From contig NZ_MVDI01000004.1 of assembly GCF_002939305.1 (NCBI RefSeq), positions 186,001 through 250,000 of the forward strand: a stretch of 64,000 bases of DNA. Direction: 5' to 3'. The notes beneath the pieces are model-generated. The model did no database searches, had not been told where the DNA came from, and was given only the letters and a program-made list of their open reading frames with translations. Positions 9,775-18,462 of this stretch are shown here, piece by piece (position 1 is the stretch's first letter; each line of letters starts with the position of its first letter). The position numbers and the translations under genes were made by a program. Origin of the DNA: Chroococcidiopsis sp. TS-821 (GTDB lineage Bacteria; Cyanobacteriota; Cyanobacteriia; Cyanobacteriales; Chroococcidiopsidaceae).

Positions 9775-10602
9775 CTACTTTGTGAGTAGGCTAGTAGCTG
9801 TATTTACACTAGAAGAAACTTTCGTTTCCAAATTTTGACTTTGATGAATCTCAGCTTCTATTAGGCGAATTGAGAGAAGAATTTCAGCTAAAGCACGTTG
9901 GAAGGCGTAATACCAACCAGCCCATCCGTCTAGAATACCTCTGTTGACGATCAAGCAGTAAAATAAAATGGCGAAAGGAGCTAAGATTTTTTGTTTGCGG
10001 ATGCGATCGCCAAAGCTGAGTTCTCGATCGGGAGTTTCTAAGAGTTTTTTGGCTTCGATAATCATGTAGCGATCTTGTGCCCACAGCCATCGCGTTAAAG
10101 GTTTGCGATCGTCATGATAAATATATGACGAAAGCATAGCAGATTTACCATTTACCTGTAGTAGTTGTGTATGTCCGTCATCAATGTAAATAGCTTTCTC
10201 TTTTTTAAAGAGAACTTCACGTGGTGGAAGTAGTGTAGCTTGTAAAGGTTTGCCAAAAACGCAATACTTAAATTTGACAAAATAGCTATCTGCTAAGGAA
10301 TCTTGTGCGAGAGTAGCAATTTCTGCAATTAAGTCTTCTGTGAGAACATAGTCTGCATCTAGTGATAATACCCATTCAGTTTGCACCTGCTGTAAGCCAT
10401 AGTTCCACTGGTTAGTATGAGTATCAAATGTTCTCTGAAATATTTGAACTTGAGGATAGGAGCGCAGAATATCTAGAGTTGTATCGGAACTATAACTGTC
10501 AATAACTATTATTTGTTTTGCCCAAGTAAGACGCTGAAGCGTACGGTGGAGGTTGGCAGCTTCATTGTATGTCAGGAGCAAGGGAGTTATTTGATCGAGC
10601 AT
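9775..10602 (-). CDS. Glycosyltransferase family 2 (WaaE/LgtF-like)
   Basis: A 275-residue GT-A enzyme: the start LLLTYNEAANLHRTL, the strand IIVIDSYSSDTTLDI and the metal-binding LSLDADYVL place it in the WaaE/LgtF-like branch of GT2. In that branch the C-terminal half contains a conserved aromatic/basic region (here DGWAGWYYAFQRALAE) near the membrane. It probably adds a sugar in an inverting reaction to a lipid-linked acceptor. A second member of the same branch lies at 58503-59408. The next gene upstream ends 39 bases before its start and is read in the same direction. Confidence 0.86.
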   Translation of the reverse strand: MLDQITPLLLTYNEAANLHRTLQRLTWAKQIIVIDSYSSDTTLDILRSYPQVQIFQRTFDTHTNQWNYGLQQVQTEWVLSLDADYVLTEDLIAEIATLAQDSLADSYFVKFKYCVFGKPLQATLLPPREVLFKKEKAIYIDDGHTQLLQVNGKSAMLSSYIYHDDRKPLTRWLWAQDRYMIIEAKKLLETPDRELSFGDRIRKQKILAPFAILFYCLIVNRGILDGWAGWYYAFQRALAEILLSIRLIEAEIHQSQNLETKVSSSVNTATSLLTK

Positions 10603-10641
10603 TGATTGTAGTTATGACAATATCGTAATGTTTGTAGACAT

Positions 10642-11826
10642 TTAATAAACGGTAGAAATAGGCTCTCTTTTACGAATGGACATATATATTTCGATCAATT
10701 GTGAGGCAACACGCTCCCAAGTATATTTCTCAAAAACTAGCTGTCTAGCACGATTTCCCATCTGTTTCGCTTGTTGAGGATTTTGCAAACATTTCGTTAA
10801 AGCATCAGCAAGTTCTTCTGCATTAATATTGACGACATAAGCAGCTTGGGCTACTGCTGCTTCAGGAAAATTGCAGCCAGTAGTAATCACGCATGGTAAT
10901 CCTGATGCCATACCTTCCAAAACAGACATACTAAATCCTTCAGAGTACGAAGGAGCGACATAGATGTTTGCAGCAGCAAGAGCGCTGTATTTGAGGGAAC
11001 CAGTCAGCATACCAGTGAAGGTAACTGCATCTATGCATCCAGCTTGGGCAAAATAGTCTTTCACAACAGGTAAATAACCTATATTATCTTGCCCTGCGAT
11101 AATTAAATGTGTATGAGGAAATAAAGCATGTATTTTGGCAAAAGCCGTAGAAAGTAGATCTAATCCTTTTTTAGGGTCGATTCTACCAAGAAATAGAATT
11201 ATTGTTTTATTTCGAGTTTCTGGGAATTTTGAATAAAAATTTTCTGGCTCTGGTAGAGTTTCAAAATCTTGTTTGCGAACTCCATTAGGTACAACAACTA
11301 TGGGAGCTTTAAGTTTAAGAATTTTAACACCTTCTGCTTCTTTTTTTGCTAAAGTTTGAATCGCACTGGCTTGCTGAAGAGCGGGTTTCTCAACAAAGTT
11401 ATAATACAAACGCTTTTTCCAAGCTTTGTATGACAATGCCCAAGGCTCTAACATGCCACGAGGAGTTGCAATGTAAGGAATTTTTTGTCTTTGACAAGCC
11501 CAATAAGCAGGTAAAGTAGCATAGGAAAAAACAGCATTTGCATGTACTAAATCATAGTTGGACACATTTTTAAATAACCAGTTTGTTAATGCAAGGCTGA
11601 ATTTATAACCTTTCAAATCCCAGTAAGGAAAATATCGAAAGCGATAAGATGCTTCAGAGATCCAAGTTTGTAATGGAACATTTAATTTTTCAGAGCCGTT
11701 AGCGTTAGTTGTTATTAAATCAACTTGCGCACCGCGATCGCCTAATGCGTGAGCTAGCTCTACAACACTTTTGGATGGTCCACCGTAGACATTTCCAACA
11801 GCGGGAACAAGCATTAAAATTTTCAT
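10642..11826 (-). CDS. Glycosyltransferase family 4
   Basis: A 394-residue GT-B retaining glycosyltransferase. The N-terminal acceptor domain opens MKILMLVPAVGNVYGGPSKS. The donor domain has FLGRIDPKKGLDLL near residue 208 and the EX7E motif in SEGFSMSVLE near 308. The text ATPRGMLEPWAL also occurs in the paralogue at 55530 (FTHGMLDPWF), so the two probably share an acceptor type. The stop is followed after 39 bases by the GT2 gene. It contains the last HIP1 octamer (11734-11741) before the HIP1-free stretch. Confidence 0.9.
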   Translation of the reverse strand: MKILMLVPAVGNVYGGPSKSVVELAHALGDRGAQVDLITTNANGSEKLNVPLQTWISEASYRFRYFPYWDLKGYKFSLALTNWLFKNVSNYDLVHANAVFSYATLPAYWACQRQKIPYIATPRGMLEPWALSYKAWKKRLYYNFVEKPALQQASAIQTLAKKEAEGVKILKLKAPIVVVPNGVRKQDFETLPEPENFYSKFPETRNKTIILFLGRIDPKKGLDLLSTAFAKIHALFPHTHLIIAGQDNIGYLPVVKDYFAQAGCIDAVTFTGMLTGSLKYSALAAANIYVAPSYSEGFSMSVLEGMASGLPCVITTGCNFPEAAVAQAAYVVNINAEELADALTKCLQNPQQAKQMGNRARQLVFEKYTWERVASQLIEIYMSIRKREPISTVY

Positions 11827-11872
11827 AAAATCTGTTTAATACTTCAAATACATACGACAATCACGTAATGAT

Positions 11873-12484
11873 TTAAGTCACTTCAAGACACTGTAATATA
11901 GACTCAGTAGAATTTTTCTGGCGATATTTTATAACCTTTGCAGGGGCTCCCACAGCTACAGCAAAAGGCGGAATTGACTTTGTAACTACACTATTTGCAC
12001 CAATAACAGCACCATTACCAATTTCAACTCCCTTACCAATAAAAACACCTCTACCAATCCAAACGTCAGAACCTATTTTGATCTTTGCTCCTTGGAAACC
12101 TTGGTTTCTAATTAAAGTTTCTGGATCTGCATAGGCATGATCGTTATCGCGAATCGATACAAATTCTGCAATCCTTGAGTTATCACCAATTTCTACTCCA
12201 TACAAAGAAGAAATATATGTGTAATCGTTCAAACTTACAAAATTTCCAATGTTTATATAGCCATCTGCTCCGCAGTTCAGAAATATTCCTACTCCGAATG
12301 AACAATTATTTCCTACTCTAATATCACGAAAAGCATATCCAAACCTAGGAAATCCTTGAAACATACATCTTTGCCCAAGTTCCCTAAACCATAAGTAAGG
12401 AAAAAATAAGTAAACATATGCGATACAATAGCTTCTAAATAAAGTAAAAAATTTAACAATCTTAGATAATAAATTAAACTGCAT
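11873..12484 (-). CDS. Hexapeptide-repeat acyltransferase
   Basis: This 203-residue left-handed beta-helix acyltransferase has a short hydrophobic N-terminus (about residues 12-32) and hexapeptide repeats from about 55. A CatB/maltose-acetyltransferase-like loop contains the probable catalytic His (IRDNDHAY), and the family C-terminus is GANSVVTKSIPPFAVAVGAP. It likely acetylates a sugar in the repeat unit made by this block. It is a different subfamily from the WcaF-like protein at 7189. The gene is AT-rich like its upstream neighbours. Confidence 0.86.
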   Translation of the reverse strand: MQFNLLSKIVKFFTLFRSYCIAYVYLFFPYLWFRELGQRCMFQGFPRFGYAFRDIRVGNNCSFGVGIFLNCGADGYINIGNFVSLNDYTYISSLYGVEIGDNSRIAEFVSIRDNDHAYADPETLIRNQGFQGAKIKIGSDVWIGRGVFIGKGVEIGNGAVIGANSVVTKSIPPFAVAVGAPAKVIKYRQKNSTESILQCLEVT

Positions 12485-12523
12485 AAGGAAGTAAGTAAGC
12501 TATACAAAAATATCTTTTGAAAG

Positions 12524-13810
12524 TTAAAAAATAGAGGATGAATTTGATAGCTTTCTATTCTCACGTGACCATAATAACAAAGGTAACAAGAACAGAATAT
12601 AATAAAGTAGTTCTGGAATGAAGTTTGCAGTACCATGAGTTATTGCAGTCATGGCACTTGTAATAAGCAATATGTATGCTATTTGAGCAACATAATCTTG
12701 TCTGTATAAAGATCTGTGCCAAAGATATTTGAAAAAAAATGCGATGATTCCAAACACTAAAGAACCAAAATAATCAAACTGGGCAAAAGAATCACCTATA
12801 CCAGTAGTAGTTGAACCTGTAGGATATTTGTATCCATAAAGTTCATACCATGCAGATTGATGGTTTATACCAAAATTAAATTTTAAGCTCTCTTTAAAAT
12901 CTGAACCAAGGAACTGAGCAGGAAGCCATCTAAACACTATAGTATCCCAATAGCCAGTACCAAACTCGTACTGACTATTTTGATTCACACTATCTATAAG
13001 TAAAGCAGCATTTCTTAGTTCCAAGGTCGTACTTTTTCCATTTTGATTAATTAATGAGTGTAGGTTCTCTATAGGGTTTATTTGCCTTAGCAAATCCCAA
13101 TCACCAGTCATTAAAAAACTTCGATATTGTGCAATATTAAATAACACTAAAGTTGCAGCAAATATAGCAAAAACAAAAAAAACTCTTGGAATGCATCTTT
13201 TACGGACAAAGTAAACTGACAAAGCTACACTAAAAAAAATAAAGCTTAGACTTGTTCTTCTACCAGCAAAAAAAGCACGATATAAAGGCATGAAAACTGC
13301 TATAGTCAATAATAATATATTAGCTCGTGTAGGTTTCTTAATAGTTTCTAATAAAAGAATCGTAAATCCAATATTTAATAATTGAGCTAAAAAAATATAA
13401 ATTGTAATAATACCTGACCAATGTTGATTTAATGAAGCTGCTTCTGGGCGACTGTAAACTAAGCTCCAGAAAAATAAACCAATACCAACATATACGGCAG
13501 CTCCCATTTTTAAGCGTTTAAAATTTAGATGTATTACAGGTTTTTGCAACCATGAAGATGGTATAGGTACTTTATATCCTAACCAGCACATAAAAATACA
13601 TAAGCAAGCCATAAATAAAACTTGCTTAATAGATCGTTCAGGAGCAGCACCAGGATAATCGACCAATGCAATTGCTTGAGGTAGTATAAATGTAGTAAAA
13701 GTAAAACCCATAAAAAATGGGTATTGATAAACTTTGTTTTTATTACTAAATCCCCAAAATATGAGACTTGCACACAAAAGAAAAAATATATATAGTAGTA
13801 TTTCTGTCAT
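12524..13810 (-). CDS. Wzy-like O-antigen/oligosaccharide repeat-unit polymerase
   Basis: A 428-residue integral membrane protein with roughly ten to twelve hydrophobic segments. A large, less hydrophobic loop (about residues 230-330) lies before the last membrane segments. That layout is typical of Wzy polymerases, which join flipped repeat units in the periplasm. Its neighbours are a Wzx flippase and glycosyltransferases, which supports the call because Wzy proteins have little sequence conservation. The gene is strongly AT-rich and lacks HIP1 sites. A second polymerase-like protein, of another type, is at 53088-54422. An O-antigen ligase role is less likely but possible. Confidence 0.72.
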   Translation of the reverse strand: MTEILLYIFFLLCASLIFWGFSNKNKVYQYPFFMGFTFTTFILPQAIALVDYPGAAPERSIKQVLFMACLCIFMCWLGYKVPIPSSWLQKPVIHLNFKRLKMGAAVYVGIGLFFWSLVYSRPEAASLNQHWSGIITIYIFLAQLLNIGFTILLLETIKKPTRANILLLTIAVFMPLYRAFFAGRRTSLSFIFFSVALSVYFVRKRCIPRVFFVFAIFAATLVLFNIAQYRSFLMTGDWDLLRQINPIENLHSLINQNGKSTTLELRNAALLIDSVNQNSQYEFGTGYWDTIVFRWLPAQFLGSDFKESLKFNFGINHQSAWYELYGYKYPTGSTTTGIGDSFAQFDYFGSLVFGIIAFFFKYLWHRSLYRQDYVAQIAYILLITSAMTAITHGTANFIPELLYYILFLLPLLLWSRENRKLSNSSSIF

Positions 13811-13832
13811 TTACTTATAGTGTATATTTTTA

Positions 13833-15080
13833 CTAGTTTTCTACAAGGGCTTGCCTAAGTTTAAGCTCAGAGCTATGAAATATCTGTTTTTGATATAAAT
13901 CGGTACTATTTTTCTGCTCTTCATTTATCTTATGTGTATAAACTTCTAGTAACTTATTAGCAATAGATGAGGGGTTTTTAACCGGAACAACAAAACCGTC
14001 AATGTTGTTTCTAACAATAGAGCCAGCATTAGGGGTTGTAACTATAGGTAGTTTCCAATTCATTGCCTCATAAGTTACCATAGCTGAACCTTCGCAAATA
14101 GAAGGTAGTACAAATACATCTGCCCAAGCATACAATTCTGACATCTGTGAACGAGGTACTACACCTAGAAAACTACAAATGTCACTATATTCAGCAATAC
14201 GTTGAGGTTTAATTTGTAAAGAACCTGCAACTTTACAGGTAAAAGAAATTTTTCCTTGCAGTTCTCTTAAAGCTTTTAGTAGATAAGGAATTCCTTTACG
14301 CAGTTCAACTGTTCCTGCAAATAAAATTTTTAATTCACCATTTTGCTGGTTCTGTGATTTATAAGTAACATCATACGATTGCATCTGTTTATCTTTACAG
14401 CGTCCAAGGGGCACTACAGAAACTTTGTCAGCGTTAACTCCTCTAGCTATTAAGGAATCTTTAACAAAACTAGAGCCACAAATGATGTGATCAGCTAAGT
14501 CTTGCTCATGCTGCTCCCGCTGCACCAATTCTATATCAGACTTATTGACTGTAAAAGGTGATAAAGACCAGTTTGGCCAATCCTTCTCTTCTTGTAAAAG
14601 AAGTTTATAAATTAGCGATCTTTCTGCAACTGTTTGATCCAGTATACAGCGGATACCTCTTGCTTTAGCATACTCAAATAGCTCTAGAGATGCTCCATTA
14701 AATCCATAAACAACATTTGCATTACCTAATCCTTTTTGAATAATTTTCTGACAAAATTCTTTACCTACTTTTATAGAAAGACGTGATTTTTCTTCGGAAG
14801 AAGCTTTTCTCCATGCTTGGGCATATTGATATCCGAATGTAGGAAAATGAATAATCTGTGCCGTGTCTAGTTCTGGAGTATATCGGTCAAGTCCCTTTTT
14901 AAGGGTATTAGGTAACTGATTGTATATTGCAGTGTGTTTTAAGAGAGCAGTAAGCCAAGTTTTACCTACATAAAAATCCGTATAAAAACTATCTAAAACA
15001 CCCCATTGATGAAAAAGAATAGGTTGTTGATAATGTCTTCTTGCACCAAGTTGTGCTACTAATACCCTACTATTTGACAT
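13833..15080 (-). CDS. Glycosyltransferase family 4
   Basis: A 415-residue GT-B enzyme. The start MSNSRVLVAQLGARRHYQQP is unusual for GT4. The donor half is clear: ILFAGTVELRKGIPYLLKAL near residue 253 and EX7E in CEGSAMVTYE near 333. It shares the KGIPYLL / KGISYLL donor-domain type and the ...VAERSLIYKLLLQEE / ...GYWRTGHMIQQEEA middle region with the enzyme at 51838, so the two are related. It probably works on the block A repeat unit. The gene sits in the AT-rich, HIP1-free stretch. Confidence 0.87.
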   Translation of the reverse strand: MSNSRVLVAQLGARRHYQQPILFHQWGVLDSFYTDFYVGKTWLTALLKHTAIYNQLPNTLKKGLDRYTPELDTAQIIHFPTFGYQYAQAWRKASSEEKSRLSIKVGKEFCQKIIQKGLGNANVVYGFNGASLELFEYAKARGIRCILDQTVAERSLIYKLLLQEEKDWPNWSLSPFTVNKSDIELVQREQHEQDLADHIICGSSFVKDSLIARGVNADKVSVVPLGRCKDKQMQSYDVTYKSQNQQNGELKILFAGTVELRKGIPYLLKALRELQGKISFTCKVAGSLQIKPQRIAEYSDICSFLGVVPRSQMSELYAWADVFVLPSICEGSAMVTYEAMNWKLPIVTTPNAGSIVRNNIDGFVVPVKNPSSIANKLLEVYTHKINEEQKNSTDLYQKQIFHSSELKLRQALVEN

Positions 15081-15161
15081 GTTAAAAACAATTTTTATGT
15101 ATTAAATAATACAAGCATTTACTAAGTTAAGAACCAAAGTTAAAATACTATAGTGAATTAA

Positions 15162-16031
15162 CTATGATTCTTTTTCTGGCTTTGCCCAAACAGAAAGTAG
15201 TTCTGAGCCAGTCAAATCTCCTAAACAAAGAGAACTCTTATCCCAATTACGGAATAAAGACAAATTATAAGGTTCTGAAGTAATAAGTAGGTTTGTTTCT
15301 CCAAAGTATTTGGTATGGAATTTCTCATCAGGTAGTTGAAGATGAACTAACCCCCAAAACTTAGAGTAATTCTTTAGATTTAAATCTCTAAACTTTTCTG
15401 ATCCATTTGGACAAACTGTGTCTAATATTCCACCAGGATGTAAATGATTCTTAGCAAAAGTAAGATAGTTAGACACTGACGGTAGATGCTCAATAACATG
15501 AGGAGAAAAGATAATATCGAACTCTCCCTGTATTTCAGATAATGAGTTTTTAGCATCTATCCCTAGCTTTTCCTTAGCATACAGACATCTAGGTTTAGAA
15601 ATCTCAAAAGCCGTAACTCCGTAACCAGCCTCTCTAAACTGCCAAGAACCATATCCCCATGAACAACCGTAATCTAAAAGTCTTTGCTGAGGAACTCCAC
15701 CAAGTAAATCTAGAATTTTTATCCACTTACTGTAATCTTTTTCAGTATTGACTAACTTTTTATTAAGCAAATCTTGAAGCTGAATATCAGATGGCAAATC
15801 AGTTGTAAAACCTTGTTTGTAAGTATTTTGATAAAACTCTATACTTTCTTCCTCCGTAGTAGTAGGAGTACGGAAAAGTAAATTACAGTTTTCACAACGT
15901 CTTAAATCTGTAACCATGAATTTTTTCGCAATTATTTTAGCTGAAGTATAACAACACGATGGGCAAGCAATACCTTGAGAAAGTAAACGCTTAGTAAAAG
16001 AATTTAAAAAGCAACTAGTTTTAGTTTGCAT
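15162..16031 (-). CDS. Class I SAM methyltransferase with N-terminal zinc ribbon
   Basis: A 289-residue protein. Cysteines at about 23/26 and 46/49 (CPSC ... CENC) form a zinc ribbon. A class I methyltransferase core follows, with the SAM-binding loop LLDYGCSWGYGSW near 118 and FSPHVIEHL near 178. Proteins with this arrangement often modify nucleotide-linked sugars or sugar chains in surface polysaccharide clusters, for example methylating a 3- or 4-keto sugar or the terminal residue of a chain. The substrate cannot be identified. It lies between the flippase and a GT4 on the same strand. Confidence 0.83.
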   Translation of the reverse strand: MQTKTSCFLNSFTKRLLSQGIACPSCCYTSAKIIAKKFMVTDLRRCENCNLLFRTPTTTEEESIEFYQNTYKQGFTTDLPSDIQLQDLLNKKLVNTEKDYSKWIKILDLLGGVPQQRLLDYGCSWGYGSWQFREAGYGVTAFEISKPRCLYAKEKLGIDAKNSLSEIQGEFDIIFSPHVIEHLPSVSNYLTFAKNHLHPGGILDTVCPNGSEKFRDLNLKNYSKFWGLVHLQLPDEKFHTKYFGETNLLITSEPYNLSLFRNWDKSSLCLGDLTGSELLSVWAKPEKES

Positions 16032-16071
16032 AAATTATTTTTTTATGTTTTTTTTGCGAAAATTACACTAA

Positions 16072-17355
16072 TTAATTACCAACTGTTGAAGCTACGTCAA
16101 GTTTTGTTTTGTGGTGAACCCAAAAGCAAATTCCAGCCTTTAAAGTAGATGCAATCGCCATACCATATAAAATTCCTATCTCAGAAAACCACCAACCCAA
16201 ACCTAAAACGATTGCTAATCGTACTACTGGTTCCATAGTTTGAATAAGCAAATAAGAATTCTGTAAACCAGAAAGCTGTAATGCTGAGTGAAATTGAGTT
16301 GCTGCTGCGTTACTAACCACAATTACAGCTATCCAAGGAATCATCCACTCTCCATCTTTAAAGCTTTTTCCTAAAAATAAATTTAATAAGTCAGAGCCTA
16401 TTAGTGTCCCTCCTAAAGCTAATCCAGCTAATACAATTACAAATACTATTAACGTTTTAACCATGTAACGATGGACTAAAGTTGGTTGCTTCCAGTCTAA
16501 ACGTGCCGTGCTACTCACTGTAAGAGCTTGTGATACAAGCCCCACAGGTAACATCATGGCAGTAATTCCTGTGTAATAGCCTAGTGTTATTAATGTACCA
16601 AAAAGTGAAAAAGCCCAGATATCTAACTTGCTACTAAAAGTTTCCAAAGAAAATGGAATAAAACCTCTTTTAATTATAGTTAAAGGCGGTCTTGTTTGTA
16701 TTGTGTCTCCGTAAAGAAGCTTATTTTTTTTGATTAAACCAAAAATAAGTGATACTACATGAATAATAAAATAAATAAATACTGCTGAGCTTACAGAGAG
16801 AGAGTCGGAAAAAACAAAAGCAAATAATAAAAACAAGTAACTTAAGCTTAAACTCATTCGCATAGCATATCTACCATCAATACTACCTGTAGCATTGTAA
16901 GTAGCAGCTAAACATTCACACAGAAAATGTATAGGAAATTTGGCACAATAAATTGCACTTATTATACGAGCCTCCAAGGGAAGCTTTACATACATAAGAC
17001 TGCTAAAAATACCAATAGGAATAAATATAATTGAAAGCAAAATTGTATAATAATTTGTTCTACGCCAAGCTTCTCTACCAGATATTTGTTTAGAAGTGAT
17101 TAAACCTACTAAAAGCCGATTCCATTGACAGCTACCTAGAGCAAAAATAGTACTAGGAATTAGAATAACAGATGCTAATAAGCCTCTGTCTTCAGCACCT
17201 AAAGCTCGGTTAAGTACTATCGAAGCAGGAAATGATAAAGCTGTAATTAGAATCTCCCATCCCAAACTTCGCGATGCTCCTGGCGTAACTTTATCTAAAA
17301 TCTTGATAAATTTAGTTACTCGCCTCAGTGATATGATTTTGTTGCCTTCAAGCAT
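16072..17355 (-). CDS. Wzx-type polysaccharide flippase
   Basis: A 427-residue membrane protein with about 11-12 hydrophobic segments belonging to the MVF/oligosaccharide flippase group. Typical features are the first helix with SLGWEILITALSFPASIVLN, then DRGLLASVILIPSTIFALG, and a central positively charged loop. It would flip the undecaprenyl-linked repeat unit across the inner membrane for the Wzy-like polymerase at 12524. It is the first gene of the AT-rich part of block A. The upstream spacer holds a cluster of HIP1 sites and probably its promoter. It is the only flippase of this family in the window. Confidence 0.82.
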   Translation of the reverse strand: MLEGNKIISLRRVTKFIKILDKVTPGASRSLGWEILITALSFPASIVLNRALGAEDRGLLASVILIPSTIFALGSCQWNRLLVGLITSKQISGREAWRRTNYYTILLSIIFIPIGIFSSLMYVKLPLEARIISAIYCAKFPIHFLCECLAATYNATGSIDGRYAMRMSLSLSYLFLLFAFVFSDSLSVSSAVFIYFIIHVVSLIFGLIKKNKLLYGDTIQTRPPLTIIKRGFIPFSLETFSSKLDIWAFSLFGTLITLGYYTGITAMMLPVGLVSQALTVSSTARLDWKQPTLVHRYMVKTLIVFVIVLAGLALGGTLIGSDLLNLFLGKSFKDGEWMIPWIAVIVVSNAAATQFHSALQLSGLQNSYLLIQTMEPVVRLAIVLGLGWWFSEIGILYGMAIASTLKAGICFWVHHKTKLDVASTVGN

Positions 17356-17767
17356 GTAATATAAAAGGAGCTTTAAAGGATTAATTACAAAGGTAATTTA
17401 ACGCCGTATAAGTTGAGTAACCAAGCGAGTTTTTACTGATATATTTTTATATTTTTTTTGATTGGAACTAGTTTATTCAGTAAATTTACGGTACCAAGTT
17501 CAAAGGTCTATAGGTCGTTTTAAGATTCTGTTGTTGTACTCCACGTATAAGTACTACATTCGAGGTGACAAGTTCAACTTAATAAATGCGATCGCTTTCC
17601 ACCACTTTATACATTCATCCGTACGATCGCATAGTGTAGTCATACAAAATTCAACTTATTTGTATTGCGTCATGATAATTGCGATCGCTTCTCGATCAAT
17701 ACGTGCGATCGCCTACCTAATGCAAACTCGACTTCTAGATGGGGTGTTTTGATAAATGCGATCGCCT
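17356..17767. other. Spacer upstream of the flippase gene
   Basis: About 410 bases between the Wzx start and the terminator of the next minus-strand operon. One plus-strand frame (17462-17752) is open for 96 codons but has no ribosome-binding site or family resemblance, and it is threaded by HIP1 octamers, so I treat it as non-coding. The flippase promoter should lie here. Confidence 0.5.
17588..17765. repeat. Cluster of four HIP1 octamers
   Basis: Exact GCGATCGC occurs at 17588-17595, 17681-17688, 17705-17712 and 17758-17765. A seven-of-eight match (ACGATCGC) lies at 17623-17630. The flanking words TTCAACTTA and ATAAATGCGATCGC each occur twice, suggesting a decayed duplication. The cluster sits at the edge of the HIP1-free part of block A. 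Confidence 0.75.
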
Positions 17768-17796
17768 AAAAAAATAGAGGCACGTATTATGCCTCT
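17768..17796 (-). terminator. Rho-independent terminator of the SLH/secreted-protein operon
   Basis: Read on the minus strand, a 7-bp stem AGAGGCA/TGCCTCT with a 7-base loop (17776-17796) is followed by A and then seven T (17768-17774). It lies 32 bases past the stop of the 17829-18425 gene, so it ends that operon. Confidence 0.8.
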
Positions 17797-17828
17797 GTCA
17801 TTGCTATTTATAGAGTGAACAATAGTTG

Positions 17829-18425
17829 TTATTGTGCAGTGGAAGTTGCAGTTACGAGCGCAGTTAACACTGATTGCACAGCAACAAGTTCTGGTGGTGG
17901 ATTGCCCAAAGCTGCGCCACTTGCATCGATAACCGCGTTGTAGGCTTGTACTGCTGCTAACAAGTTTGCTGGAGATGCTGTACCGTTAGCAATTAATCCT
18001 TGGAGAGCCCCGATAAGTTCTGCTGCTAAGGCGGGGTCGTCAACTAAGGATGCGATCGCACTTTCTAAAGCATCTGAATCGCCTGTTCCTGTAAGTAGTG
18101 CTAACAAAGTTTGCTGTACCGTGACAGGAATACTTGCAATAGCAACCCCAGGAACGGCAACTGGTAATGTTCCTTGTGCTAATTGAGCGCTGATGATGCC
18201 GATCGCTTGTCTGAGGGCAAGAGCAAGTGCAGCGCTAGAGAGGAACGCTCTCGAACCACCTCTTGGAATAGGAGCAAAAGCACCACCTGCAATATCGCCT
18301 GTTGTAATAATTGCACCTGTCACGTCAGAAGCATTGCCGACCTGTGCTTGAGCAGGTGTTGCAAAAACGAATAAGGAAGTTCCTAATGCTAAACCAATAG
18401 ATAGCTTTTTTAGAATATTGTTCAT
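17829..18425 (-). CDS. Small secreted Ala/Leu-rich protein, function unknown
   Basis: A 198-residue protein with a clear Sec signal peptide (basic start, hydrophobic GLALGTSLFVFA, cleavage after AQA near residue 28). The mature part is Ala-, Leu- and Gly-rich and probably largely helical. I recognise no domain. It is read 37 bases after the SLH/barrel gene and before a rho-independent terminator, so the two form a bicistronic operon and may act together in the periplasm or outer membrane. A GAG eleven bases before the ATG is a weak ribosome-binding site. Confidence 0.8.
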   Translation of the reverse strand: MNNILKKLSIGLALGTSLFVFATPAQAQVGNASDVTGAIITTGDIAGGAFAPIPRGGSRAFLSSAALALALRQAIGIISAQLAQGTLPVAVPGVAIASIPVTVQQTLLALLTGTGDSDALESAIASLVDDPALAAELIGALQGLIANGTASPANLLAAVQAYNAVIDASGAALGNPPPELVAVQSVLTALVTATSTAQ

Positions 18426-18462
18426 AGTTCAAATCTCATCAGTACTTGTTTTATAAAGCTTG

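Noticed and set aside
17462-17752. Plus-strand open frame of 96 codons
   Set aside because: No ribosome-binding site or family resemblance, and the frame runs through HIP1 octamers in a spacer, so it is probably accidental.
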